Positions 10,905 to 18,917 of a stretch of 64,000 nucleotides of DNA are shown one piece after another. Within the stretch, counting starts at the first letter, position 1, and the number at the start of each line of letters is the position of its first letter. The DNA is from Jeotgalibacillus alimentarius. Lineage in GTDB: Bacteria > Bacillota > Bacilli > Bacillales > Jeotgalibacillaceae. The translations under genes and the position numbers were made by a program. Where the stretch lies: the NCBI RefSeq assembly GCF_000829445.1, contig NZ_JXRQ01000018.1, positions 186,001 through 250,000 of the forward strand, written 5' to 3'. The notes under the pieces were generated by a model. That model made no database searches, had not been told where the DNA came from, and saw only the letters and a list, made by a program, of their open reading frames with translations.

Positions 10905-11660
10905 ATGGAATACACAGTAAAGCTTGATGCATTTGAAGGCCCGCTTGATCTTCTGCTTCATCTGATACAGGGTCTTGAAATCGACATTTATGATATCCCG
11001 ATGGCGGAAATTTCTGAGCAGTATACACTTTATATTAAAGCAATGAGTGTACTTGAGCTGAATACTGCGAGTGAATATCTCGTGATGGCTGCTACTTTAA
11101 TGTCAATTAAGAGCAGAATGCTTCTCCCCAAACAGGAAGAAGATTGGGAAGAAGATCAATCATTTGAAGAAGACCCAAGAGAAGAATTAGTTGAAAAGCT
11201 CATTGAATATAAAAAATATAAAAAGGCTGCTACCGAATTGAAACAAAAAGAGGATGAAAGAAGTCTCCATTATACGAAGCCTCCTGAAGATCTTAGTTCA
11301 TACACAGATCAGGTAACGGCGGGTGCCGAAACAAGTATTGACCTGCATGATCTGATTGGTGCATTTAACAAATTAATGCGCCGGAAAAAAATTAAAAAGC
11401 CGATGTCTACACGAATTACCAGACAGGAAATCTCAATTGAAACACGCATGTCAGAAATTCTTCAAACCATACGGTCACACGCTGCGCCACGGGCTTTTTC
11501 CGAATTATTTCCCGTAGCTGAAAAACCTCATATGGTGGTTTCATTCATGGCAGTGCTCGAATTAGTTAAAAGACAGGAGATTCATATTAAGCAGGACCAT
11601 AATTTTTCAGAAATTATGGTGGAAAGTAGTGAAGGAGTGTCATTAGTTGGGCAGCGATAA
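10905..11660 (+). CDS. scpA: Segregation and condensation protein A
   Basis: A 251-residue kleisin subunit of the SMC-ScpA-ScpB condensin complex that organises the nucleoid. The N-terminal family signature FEGPLDLLLHLI is at residues 9-20. The helical N-domain (about 20-85) is followed by an acidic linker (about 82-110) and a C-terminal winged-helix region. The start is ATG with only a weak purine-rich site, but the sequence aligns with family N-termini from Met1. The 3' end overlaps scpB by 14 nt. Confidence 0.95.
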   Translation: MEYTVKLDAFEGPLDLLLHLIQGLEIDIYDIPMAEISEQYTLYIKAMSVLELNTASEYLVMAATLMSIKSRMLLPKQEEDWEEDQSFEEDPREELVEKLIEYKKYKKAATELKQKEDERSLHYTKPPEDLSSYTDQVTAGAETSIDLHDLIGAFNKLMRRKKIKKPMSTRITRQEISIETRMSEILQTIRSHAAPRAFSELFPVAEKPHMVVSFMAVLELVKRQEIHIKQDHNFSEIMVESSEGVSLVGQR

Positions 11661-12234
11661 TCAACATGCAATTATAGAAGGACTTTTATTTACAGCAGGA
11701 GATTCAGGGCTTTCAGAAGAGCAGATTGCTGAAGCACTGAATATGGAGGTTTCGGAGATTGCTGAGCTGATGGAATCGATATCGTCACGGTATGAGGAAG
11801 ACTTGTCACGGGGACTTGAAATTGCTGCATATGCAGGAAAATATCAGTTTGTGACGAAAAAAAGTCTGGCAGCTCATATTAAGCTGCTGGCCGATTCACC
11901 TTCACCTTCCTCCCTCACTCAGGCCGGACTTGAAACACTGGCAATTATTGCTTATAAGCAGCCGGTAACAAGAGTGCAGATTGAAGAAGTCAGGGGTGTT
12001 AAGACTGACGGACCAGTTCACACACTTCTGGCAAGAGGACTGATTAAGGAAGTTGGCCGCAATGAAGGCGCAGGGAGGGCTATTTTATATGGTACGACTG
12101 CAGAATTTCTGGATTATCTCGGACTGAAAGATTTATCAGAGCTTCCTCCCCTTCCTGAAGATATAGATGATGAAAATGAAGACAGTGATTTATTTTTTGA
12201 ATCATTAAGAAACGGCCTATCAGGAAATGAATGA
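11647..12234 (+). CDS. scpB: Segregation and condensation protein B
   Basis: A 195-residue ScpB, near the usual 190-200. It dimerises through winged helices and binds ScpA in the condensin complex. Family motifs are visible: IIEGLLFTAGDSGLS at the N-terminus, LAIIAYKQPVTRVQIEEVRGV in the middle, and a disordered acidic C-terminal tail. The start is TTG at 11647, with GAAGGAGTG upstream inside scpA. The overlap indicates coupled translation and fixed stoichiometry. Confidence 0.95.
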   Translation: MGSDNQHAIIEGLLFTAGDSGLSEEQIAEALNMEVSEIAELMESISSRYEEDLSRGLEIAAYAGKYQFVTKKSLAAHIKLLADSPSPSSLTQAGLETLAIIAYKQPVTRVQIEEVRGVKTDGPVHTLLARGLIKEVGRNEGAGRAILYGTTAEFLDYLGLKDLSELPPLPEDIDDENEDSDLFFESLRNGLSGNE

Positions 12235-12260
12235 CACGTGCTCATGCACGTGTCTTTTTT
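12233..12260 (+). terminator. scpAB terminator
   Basis: GACACGTG / CACGTGTC form a perfect 8-bp stem with a 6-nt loop followed by TTTTTT. The stem begins on the scpB stop codon. Confidence 0.85.
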
Positions 12261-12296
12261 AGGTCTAATTTTCAATAGGGTTCATAATGATACAGT

Positions 12297-12313
12297 AGGA
12301 GGTGTACCCGATT
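12297..12313 (+). promoter_or_regulatory. Ribosome-binding site and AUU start of dacB
   Basis: AGGAGGTG at 12297-12304 is followed 8 nt after GGAGG by ATT at 12311-12313. The only in-frame conventional start nearby is the GTG at 12302, which lies inside the Shine-Dalgarno sequence itself. Initiation at ATT gives a textbook signal peptide starting M-K-K-I-L. Confidence 0.6.
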
Positions 12314-13363
12314 AAAAAGATTCTGGCTATATGTATCATTTTCCTGTTAATCTGCCAGCCTGTTCATGCTATAGATGTCTCCGCACAATCATCCATTCTA
12401 ATCGAAGCAGAAAGTGGAAGAGTAATTTTTCATAAAAATGAACACGAAAAGTTAAAAATTGCAAGCATCACAAAAATTATGACTGCTCATGCGGCACTAA
12501 AACACGGCAACATCAATGATCAAGTGAAAATTTCAGCAAAAGCTTCATCTGCAGAAGGTTCGAGTCTTTATTTAAAACAAGGTGATACCATATCGTTAAA
12601 AGATCTTCTATACGGACTCCTGCTCAGATCAGGTAATGATGCTGCCGTGGCAATTGCTGAACATATCAGCGGGTCTGTAGAAAAATTTGCTGAACTGATG
12701 AATAAAGAAGCAAAAGCGCTTCAAATGACCAATTCTTACTTTACAAATCCACATGGACTGGACACTGATGACAAGCACGTGTCAACTGCTTATGATATGG
12801 CTATATTGACAAAAGAAGCGATAAAGAATGATCAGTTCAAAGCCATTTTTTCCTCTGAATCATACAAGCCTTCATCTGATCATTATCAATGGAATAATAA
12901 ACACCGCCTCCTTACAGGCTTATATCCCTATGCAGACGGCGGTAAGACAGGATTTACAAAAAAAGCAGGCAGAACGCTCGTTACAACCGCTACTAAAAAC
13001 AATATAACCTATATAGCTGTTACCATTAATGCACCTGATGACTGGAATGACCATATAGCACTTTTTGAAGATGCATTCAGGCGTTATGCTATGTTCGAAG
13101 TGATATCAAAAGGTCCTGTTCCTGTATTGCCGGGAACACATGAACATACGGATTACATTTCTAGGGAGGTAAAAAAAGTACCGCTGACAGAAGATGAAAC
13201 GAAGCAGGTTGTCTACCATATTACGCAGGGACATAATCCTTCACTGAGCGTCTACGTTCAGGATGAAGAGTTAACCAGTGTAAAGCTTTATGCAGATCAA
13301 AATAATCCTCCTGCGTTCTATCAGACACTGATTAGAAAAATGAAGGAGTTTTTCACATGGTAA
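12311..13363 (+). CDS. dacB: Sporulation D-alanyl-D-alanine carboxypeptidase (DacB-like, PBP5*)
   Basis: A secreted low-molecular-weight penicillin-binding protein that trims stem peptides of the spore cortex peptidoglycan. The signal peptide (M-KKILAICIIFLLICQPVHA) is followed by the S11 peptidase fold. It has SITK (Ser nucleophile, about residue 51), SGN (about residue 108) and KTG (in DGGKTGFT, about residue 211). A C-terminal domain follows, ending in an amphipathic stretch. The order dacB-spmA-spmB is the B. subtilis one, where the operon is made in the mother cell. The start appears to be the AUU at 12311; an alternative GTG at 12302 would sit within the ribosome-binding site. At about 350 residues it is somewhat shorter than B. 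subtilis DacB (382). Confidence 0.85.
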   Translation: MKKILAICIIFLLICQPVHAIDVSAQSSILIEAESGRVIFHKNEHEKLKIASITKIMTAHAALKHGNINDQVKISAKASSAEGSSLYLKQGDTISLKDLLYGLLLRSGNDAAVAIAEHISGSVEKFAELMNKEAKALQMTNSYFTNPHGLDTDDKHVSTAYDMAILTKEAIKNDQFKAIFSSESYKPSSDHYQWNNKHRLLTGLYPYADGGKTGFTKKAGRTLVTTATKNNITYIAVTINAPDDWNDHIALFEDAFRRYAMFEVISKGPVPVLPGTHEHTDYISREVKKVPLTEDETKQVVYHITQGHNPSLSVYVQDEELTSVKLYADQNNPPAFYQTLIRKMKEFFTW

Positions 13364-13950
13364 ACCTGATATGGATCTTCATGCTGATCTCCGGTATCCT
13401 GTTCAGTCTGTTCAACGGCACCGTAGATGAAGTAAATAAAGGGCTTTTGGAATCTGCGGGGCAGGCAGTGGAATTAGTGATCGGGTTTGTTGCTGTTTTT
13501 ACACTGTGGCTGGGCATGATGGAAATCGCAAAACGAGCGGGCTTATTAGAGTTAGTAACTAAACTCGGCTTTCCTTTTATTCGTAGATTATTCCCCGATC
13601 TGCCTAAAAATCATCCTGCTGCCGGATACATTATGACGAATTTATCTGCCAACTTTTTCGGACTGGGTAATGCTGCAACTCCTTTTGGCGTTAAAGCAAT
13701 GAAAGAGCTGCAATCCATGAATAAAAATGCTGAACAGGCAAGCAGGTCTATGGTTACCTTCCTCTGTATGAACACAGCAGCCGTGACTTTTTTTCCGGCC
13801 ACTATTGTATCGATGAGACTATCTGAAGGTGCCGCTGATCCGCTTGATATTGTCATTCCTGCATTTATTGCCACAATCCTGTCATGCTCTGCTGCTATTT
13901 TTTATGACAGGATCAGCTGGAAAATCGTCTCAGGTGGCAGCCGTGATTGA
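13357..13950 (+). CDS. spmA: Spore maturation protein A
   Basis: A 197-residue polytopic membrane protein of the SpmA/nucleoside-recognition (gate) family. It is needed with SpmB for core dehydration in B. subtilis spores. Hydrophobic segments occur near residues 1-18, 38-60, 125-150 and 160-182. The motif LSANFFGLGNAATPFGVKAM is typical. The start overlaps the dacB stop by 7 nt, and its 3' end overlaps spmB by 8 nt, so the three genes are translated as one unit. Confidence 0.92.
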   Translation: MVNLIWIFMLISGILFSLFNGTVDEVNKGLLESAGQAVELVIGFVAVFTLWLGMMEIAKRAGLLELVTKLGFPFIRRLFPDLPKNHPAAGYIMTNLSANFFGLGNAATPFGVKAMKELQSMNKNAEQASRSMVTFLCMNTAAVTFFPATIVSMRLSEGAADPLDIVIPAFIATILSCSAAIFYDRISWKIVSGGSRD

Positions 13951-14485
13951 TCTTGTATTCTTTGCAAAGCTGATACTGCCGCTATTTATACTTGTGATAT
14001 TGTTTTCAGCACTGATCACCAGAACAGATGCGTACAGTGCTTTTGTAAGCGGAGGAAAAGAAGGACTACAAATGGCTGCTGAGCTTTTACCGTTTTTAGT
14101 TGGTATGATGGCTGCAATAAGCGTGCTCCGGTCTTCAGGTTTATTGTTATGGATCACGAACCTGCTGTCACCGTTATTTCTGACTTTTCATATCCCCGCA
14201 GAACTATTCCCTCTTTTTTTAACCAGGCCTATTTCAGGAACCGCAGCGTTAAGCATCACGGCAGATTTGACTCATACATATGGAACCGAGCATATTATTT
14301 CGAGAATGGCTGCTGTGGTACAGGGAAGTACAGATACAACACTGTATATTCTTACCGTATATTTTGGTGCTGTTGGCATTAAAAAGATGGGAAGAGCACT
14401 TGCTGTCGGACTGCTTGCAGATGTAACAGGCATGATACTGGCGGTGGTTGTTACTCTCTGGTATTTTCAAAATGTTTGGAGCTGA
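13943..14485 (+). CDS. spmB: Spore maturation protein B
   Basis: A 180-residue membrane protein partnering SpmA (B. subtilis SpmB has 178 residues). The family core is clear: RPISGTAALSITADLTHTYG and VVQGSTDTTLYILTVYFGAVGIKKMG. The frame is open upstream inside spmA, but the GTG at 13943 is chosen. It has AGGTGG 5 nt upstream, overlaps the spmA stop as GTGATTGA, and begins with the first hydrophobic segment, as in the family. It is the last gene of dacB-spmA-spmB. Confidence 0.92.
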   Translation: MIDLVFFAKLILPLFILVILFSALITRTDAYSAFVSGGKEGLQMAAELLPFLVGMMAAISVLRSSGLLLWITNLLSPLFLTFHIPAELFPLFLTRPISGTAALSITADLTHTYGTEHIISRMAAVVQGSTDTTLYILTVYFGAVGIKKMGRALAVGLLADVTGMILAVVVTLWYFQNVWS

Positions 14486-14515
14486 AAAAACCATGTGCTA
14501 AACTTGTCCACAAAC

Positions 14516-14531
14516 GGAGGTGCTTACGATT
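14516..14531 (+). promoter_or_regulatory. Ribosome-binding site and AUU start of the DUF309 gene
   Basis: GGAGG at 14516-14520 is followed 8 nt later by ATT at 14529-14531 and AAAAAA. The in-frame GTG at 14520 overlaps the Shine-Dalgarno sequence. The arrangement is the same as at dacB. Confidence 0.55.
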
Positions 14532-15068
14532 AAAAAATATCCTGATTCCTATATTCAATTTTTAGTGCACTTCCACGGTGATCGTGACTACTTCGAATGT
14601 CATGAAGTGCTTGAAGAATATTGGAAAGAAAACACAGACAGGAACAAGCATTCAATCTGGGTCGGTTTGATACAGCTCTCAGTCGCGTTATATCATCACA
14701 GGCGTGGAAACTTCAGTGGTGCATTCAGAATGATCAGACAGTCTAAAGAAAAAATCTTAAGTTTTACAGATGCTGCAGAACACTTATCTATTGATACTGA
14801 TAGCCTGATACAACTGATAACTGAATTAGAAGGTGCCATCCGCACTCATTCACCTTACCAGAGTGTCATGATTCCACTGACTGATCAGGACCTCGTAGAA
14901 ACATGCAGGAAAATTTGCAGTGATAGAGGCTATAGCTGGGGCAGCACAAGTGACCTTCAGGATAAATTGCTGATCGATAGACATAAATTACGTGATAGAA
15001 CTGATATTATTTCAATGAGACAGCATGCGCTGATCTCCAAATCCAGATCATCACACAATAAAAAATGA
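14529..15068 (+). CDS. ypuF: DUF309 domain protein (YpuF-like)
   Basis: A 179-residue soluble protein. The N-terminal half carries the DUF309 signature FHGDRDYFECHEVLEEYWK (about residues 15-33), with conserved His, Glu and Cys, then WVGLIQLSVALYHHRRGN. The function of this family is unknown, although the His/Glu pattern suggests metal binding. B. subtilis YpuF lies in the same chromosomal area near scpA and ribT. The start is most likely the AUU at 14529; a GTG at 14520 is the alternative. It faces ribT across a shared terminator. Confidence 0.8.
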   Translation: MKKYPDSYIQFLVHFHGDRDYFECHEVLEEYWKENTDRNKHSIWVGLIQLSVALYHHRRGNFSGAFRMIRQSKEKILSFTDAAEHLSIDTDSLIQLITELEGAIRTHSPYQSVMIPLTDQDLVETCRKICSDRGYSWGSTSDLQDKLLIDRHKLRDRTDIISMRQHALISKSRSSHNKK

Positions 15069-15099
15069 AACCGCAGCATTATTCAGCTGCGGTTTCATT
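15064..15099. terminator. Bidirectional terminator overlapping the ends of ypuF and ribT
   Basis: AATGAAACCGCAGC / GCTGCGGTTTCATT form a perfect 14-bp stem with an 8-nt loop. It contains the ypuF stop codon and the last codons of ribT. On the - strand it is followed by TTTTTTATT. Confidence 0.75.
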
Positions 15100-15438
15100 A
15101 TCATTACATTTTTGAAAAAATCCTTCTGTGTACGATGTACTACCCAATTCTTTTTCGTTGTACATTTCTTTAAGCGCTGAAACAATACGGTGCCCTACTC
15201 CTTCATTACGGTGAGAGGGATTAACTGAGATGTGACGCAAAGTAACACGCTCCTCATCAATCTCAACACCTGCAAGACCGATAATATCCTCTTCCTTCCA
15301 GAGATATAACTGAAAATTCGGTTCTTCCTCATACTGCTTCATTGACTGCTGCAGTTGTTTGATCTCTTTTTCAGTTGGCATAAAAGACATCAGGCCCATT
15401 GCAATTTTCTCAAAGGATTTTTTATAACGAATTAACAT
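15079..15438 (-). CDS. ribT: GNAT-family N-acetyltransferase RibT
   Basis: A 119-residue GNAT acetyltransferase closely resembling B. subtilis RibT from its first residues (MLIRYKKSFEKIAMGLMSFMP). The acetyl-CoA site is visible as RHISVNPSHRNEGVGHRIVSAL (R/Q-x-x-G-x-G/A type, about residues 76-97). In B. subtilis ribT is the distal gene of the riboflavin operon, and its substrate is unsettled. Here no rib gene or FMN riboswitch is nearby, so it stands alone. Its last five codons (E-T-A-A-E) are part of the terminator stem shared with ypuF. Confidence 0.85.
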   Translation of the reverse strand: MLIRYKKSFEKIAMGLMSFMPTEKEIKQLQQSMKQYEEEPNFQLYLWKEEDIIGLAGVEIDEERVTLRHISVNPSHRNEGVGHRIVSALKEMYNEKELGSTSYTEGFFQKCNDNETAAE

Positions 15439-15541
15439 AAAGTACTCCTCACCAAGTTGTAATCATATCCGGTTAAATCCATTTAGTACTTATACCGTTA
15501 CATATCATACTAGATGCAGCAGAACTTTTCAATTTTTGCCT

Positions 15542-15628
15542 TCAGACGATGAAAGCCCAGTAGATAATTCCCCAGATAACAGCCATAATCAACAGGACAA
15601 TAAAAGTTATGATGTTTTGCTTTTTCAT
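15542..15628 (-). CDS. Single-pass membrane microprotein coupled to lysA (28 codons)
   Basis: A 28-residue open frame: basic N-terminus (MKKQN), then about 20 hydrophobic residues forming one transmembrane helix with two Trp, ending AFIV. Its ATG overlaps the lysA stop as ATGA, and GGAGGTC lies 5-8 nt upstream inside the last lysA codons. This is an excellent coupled initiation site. I do not recognise the family. The strong ribosome-binding site and membrane-peptide composition make it likely to be real, but there is no homology evidence from this window. Confidence 0.6.
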   Translation of the reverse strand: MKKQNIITFIVLLIMAVIWGIIYWAFIV

Positions 15629-16950
15629 TTCTGACCTCCATGCTGCACTTTTAATGGCAGGTCATGTCTGATCAGGTCTTCATAATTTTCGCGCTCAATG
15701 ACAAGTTCCGCTTCACCATTTTCAACAAACACTACAGCCGGACGCGGAATACGGTTATAGTTATTAGCCATTGCGTAGCCATAAGCACCGGTGCAGAATA
15801 CTGCAAGTACATCTCCTGATGAATGCATAGTGATCGGCAGGTCCCAAATCAGCATATCTCCCGACTCACAGCATTTACCCGCAATCGATACAACAGATTC
15901 CGGCTTAGCTTCAGGACGGTTTGCAATGACAGCTTCGTATCTGGCATTATAAAGGGCCGGCCGGATGTTATCACTCATACCTCCATCAACCGCCAGGTAA
16001 TTCCTGACTTCAGGCACATGTTTTGATGACCCTACTGTGTATAACGTTGTGCCTGCGTCCCCTGTAAGCGAGCGTCCCGGTTCAATCCAGATCTCAGGCA
16101 TTGTGAGCTGATACTCATCCATAAGCGATTTTACTCTGGTAATAATATCTTCTACATATTTACCAGGAGCAAGCGGCTCATCATCTTTCGTATAGCGTAT
16201 GCCAAAGCCTCCGCCTAAGTTCAGGACTTCTGCTGAAAAATTATACTTCTGCTTCCATACTGACATTTTTTCAATCATTTTTTCAGCGGCCATGATAAAA
16301 CCGGTCGTTTCAAAAATCTGAGACCCGATATGACAGTGGAGTCCGAGTACGTGCAGCTGCTGAAGATCGAGTGTTTTAACAAGCGCTTCTTCCGCCTGGC
16401 CATTTTGCAGGTCAAACCCAAATTTCGAATCTTCCTGACCCGTTAAAATATAGTCATGTGTATGCGCTTCAATTCCAGGTGTCACTCTCAGTAAAATAGA
16501 TGCAGTCTTACCTTTTTCCTTACAGATACCTGACAAAAGGTTAATTTCATGAAAATTATCCACAACAAAGCAGCCGATATCAGCGTCTAAAGCCATAGCA
16601 ATTTCTTCAGCGCTTTTATTGTTTCCATGGAAATGAATTTTTTCAGGATTAAAGCCTGCTTTTAAAGCTGTATACAATTCTCCTCCTGACACCACGTCGA
16701 GGCTGAGCCCTTCCTGGTCAATCAGCTGGATCATAGCAATTGAAGAAAATGCTTTGCTCGCGTATGCAACCTGGGAGGTAACACCTAATTGATCAAAAGT
16801 CTGTTTGAAACCCCGCGCGCGCTCACGGATTAACTGTGTATCATACACATAAAGCGGAGTTCCAAATTCCTTTGCAAGTTCGATTGTATCTACTCCACCG
16901 ATTGTTAAATGCCCTTTATCATTTACAGATGATGTGCCATAAAAATGCAT
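15625..16950 (-). CDS. lysA: Diaminopimelate decarboxylase
   Basis: The last enzyme of lysine synthesis: PLP-dependent decarboxylation of meso-diaminopimelate to L-lysine. The 441-residue fold-type III enzyme shows the PLP lysine in VAYASKAFS (about residue 62), the HGNNKS substrate/PLP region, LHCHIGSQI (His near residue 200), GGGFGIRY glycine loop, EPGRS, and CCESGD with the catalytic Cys. In B. subtilis lysA also lies downstream of spoVAF. Here the stop codon overlaps a small membrane ORF. Confidence 0.95.
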   Translation of the reverse strand: MHFYGTSSVNDKGHLTIGGVDTIELAKEFGTPLYVYDTQLIRERARGFKQTFDQLGVTSQVAYASKAFSSIAMIQLIDQEGLSLDVVSGGELYTALKAGFNPEKIHFHGNNKSAEEIAMALDADIGCFVVDNFHEINLLSGICKEKGKTASILLRVTPGIEAHTHDYILTGQEDSKFGFDLQNGQAEEALVKTLDLQQLHVLGLHCHIGSQIFETTGFIMAAEKMIEKMSVWKQKYNFSAEVLNLGGGFGIRYTKDDEPLAPGKYVEDIITRVKSLMDEYQLTMPEIWIEPGRSLTGDAGTTLYTVGSSKHVPEVRNYLAVDGGMSDNIRPALYNARYEAVIANRPEAKPESVVSIAGKCCESGDMLIWDLPITMHSSGDVLAVFCTGAYGYAMANNYNRIPRPAVVFVENGEAELVIERENYEDLIRHDLPLKVQHGGQK

Positions 16951-17031
16951 ATTTTAATCCCTTCTTTACTGCGAAATATCATATATAGATAGTAAGTACA
17001 TTACCACAGTAAAGTAAATTCATGCAATCCA

Positions 17032-18486
17032 TCAATTTTTCCTCTTCTGTCTGATCCGGTCTTCAGATTTGACGATCATCGGCCTTAAAAACGAGCTGGT
17101 TACAGGTACACGCGTAATAACCTGCCAGAGTGCAATAGGTCTGAATGGGATCAGCGGCCATAAATATGGTACCGAAAAAACTTTAATTTTTGCGAGGTAG
17201 ATGATGATAAGTGTCAGCCCAATCACAAGTCCGCTCGCATGAAAAAATGCAGTCATTAAAAGTAGAAAAATCCGTGCAAATTTATTAGCGATACTCAGTT
17301 CATAACTTGGAGTAACAAAAGTACCAATCGCAGCGACAGATACATAAAGAATGACTTCAGGCACAAATAAGCCAACATCGATTGCAATCTGTCCAATCAA
17401 TACGGCTGCAATCAGCCCCATTGCAGTTGATAGTGGAGTTGGGGTGTGTATTGCGGCCATTCTTAAAAACTCTATTCCTATGTCAGCCAGTAACAGCTGC
17501 ATAATCAATGGAATGGCGGAGTCTTCTTTCGTGCCGATAAAAGATAATTCAATCGGCTTCATAAACGGGTCAATAGCCAGTAAATACCATAATGGCAGCA
17601 GAATCACTGAAGCAATAATTCCACTGAACCGGATAAACCTTAGCATCGTGCCGGCTGCAGGAGACTGTCTGAATTCCTCAGCATGCTGAACATGATGAAA
17701 ATAGGTTGCAGGTGCAATCATCACACTCGGTGACGTATCTATATAGATACAGATATGACCTTCAAGTAAATGCTCTGCTGCGATATCCGCTCTTTCCGTA
17801 AATCTGACAAGCGGGTATGGATTAAACCCCTGTTTGACAATGTATTCCTCGAGTGACTTATCAGTCATAATCAATCCATCAGTATTGATCTCTGAAATTT
17901 CTTTTTTGATAATACCTATGAGCTCTTCATTTGCGATTCCTTCAATATAACCGATTGCAACATCCATTTTTGATCTTTCTCCAATTTCAAGCATCTCAAA
18001 CCTGATACCCTTATCCCGGATCCTTCTGCGTGTAAGTGCAGTATTCACGATAATATTTTCGACAAAACCGTCTCTCGATCCTCTAACTACTTTTTCATTA
18101 TCCGGCTCTTCCGGCTGACGGCCGGGGTAGCTTCTGACATCTACTAAAAAACATTCCTGATCCCCATCAATCTTAAGTGCAATTAGTCCTGAAAAAACCT
18201 GTCTGATTAACTCATCTTCTGAATCTGTCATTTCAACTGAATGATGAATAATCCTCTGATTGACTACTTCTCTGAACATGTCACTGTCATCATAGTCATG
18301 CAATGCACTTAATTCATCTAGTATTTTCATGATGAATCTCGTTTCACACAGACCATTTACAGCATATATATTTATCTGCTCAGAGCCAAATTCAATTTTT
18401 CTGACGATAAAGTCAAAACTTTTGCCGAGTCCAGCCTCTTTTAACCTGCTGTCCAATTCCCGATTTTTTTTAGGAAGCTTTCTCAT
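17032..18486 (-). CDS. spoVAF: Stage V sporulation protein AF
   Basis: A 484-residue protein of the GerA/SpoVAF family (spore germinant-receptor A-subunit type). A hydrophilic N-terminal domain of about 280 residues is followed by transmembrane segments between about residues 290 and 450. Typical elements are GSRDGFVENIIVNTALTRRRIRD, the EGHICIYIDTSPSVMIAPATYFHHVQHAEE region and TPLSTAMGLIAAVLIG. SpoVAF sits in the inner spore membrane and assists germination. The gene follows spoVAB after 5 nt, skipping the spoVAC-AD-AE genes normally found between them. Confidence 0.9.
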   Translation of the reverse strand: MRKLPKKNRELDSRLKEAGLGKSFDFIVRKIEFGSEQINIYAVNGLCETRFIMKILDELSALHDYDDSDMFREVVNQRIIHHSVEMTDSEDELIRQVFSGLIALKIDGDQECFLVDVRSYPGRQPEEPDNEKVVRGSRDGFVENIIVNTALTRRRIRDKGIRFEMLEIGERSKMDVAIGYIEGIANEELIGIIKKEISEINTDGLIMTDKSLEEYIVKQGFNPYPLVRFTERADIAAEHLLEGHICIYIDTSPSVMIAPATYFHHVQHAEEFRQSPAAGTMLRFIRFSGIIASVILLPLWYLLAIDPFMKPIELSFIGTKEDSAIPLIMQLLLADIGIEFLRMAAIHTPTPLSTAMGLIAAVLIGQIAIDVGLFVPEVILYVSVAAIGTFVTPSYELSIANKFARIFLLLMTAFFHASGLVIGLTLIIIYLAKIKVFSVPYLWPLIPFRPIALWQVITRVPVTSSFLRPMIVKSEDRIRQKRKN

Positions 18487-18491
18487 TCATT

Positions 18492-18917
18492 TCAACCCTT
18501 CCATACCGGTAAAAAGATCAGCCAGTAAAAAAGTGAACCGGCTACTTTTCCCGCAATAATTGCTGTAATAATAATCTCGAGACTGCCTGCAATTTTCAGA
18601 CGTCTTGTAATAAGCGGAATCACATTCAACACCTCTGTTAGTGCTGCTGCCATCATCCCGATAAACAGTCCGGAAAACAGACCGGCTGCCGGAACCAGAA
18701 ATGGTATATCAACAGATACAGGGCTGATCAGCACACCTGTCCCACATAGAGCTCCTGCAATCAGCGCCCATTCTATGATCCGTATCTGAGATTTTTGAGA
18801 TGTTAATAATATGACTCTCGGTAATACACCAAGTACTGAGATAAATGCAACAAACCCGCCACCTACAGCAAATCCGCCAGATATCCCTGTAAATGCTGCA
18901 AGCAGATTTGCAATCAT
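18492..18917 (-). CDS. spoVAB: Stage V sporulation protein AB
   Basis: A 141-residue integral membrane protein (the B. subtilis SpoVAB length) with four to five hydrophobic segments and glycine-rich faces (GGFAVGGGFVAFISVLG). It is part of the spore inner-membrane dipicolinic-acid channel system expressed in the forespore. It overlaps the spoVAA stop by 4 nt and is followed after 5 nt by spoVAF, so the remaining genes keep operon spacing. Confidence 0.9.
   Translation of the reverse strand: MIANLLAAFTGISGGFAVGGGFVAFISVLGVLPRVILLTSQKSQIRIIEWALIAGALCGTGVLISPVSVDIPFLVPAAGLFSGLFIGMMAAALTEVLNVIPLITRRLKIAGSLEIIITAIIAGKVAGSLFYWLIFLPVWKG

Noticed and set aside
11670-12234. A possible frameshift where scpA and scpB overlap
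   Set aside because: The 14-nt overlap with a TTG start and GAAGGAGTG site is normal coupled translation, and both proteins have full family length.
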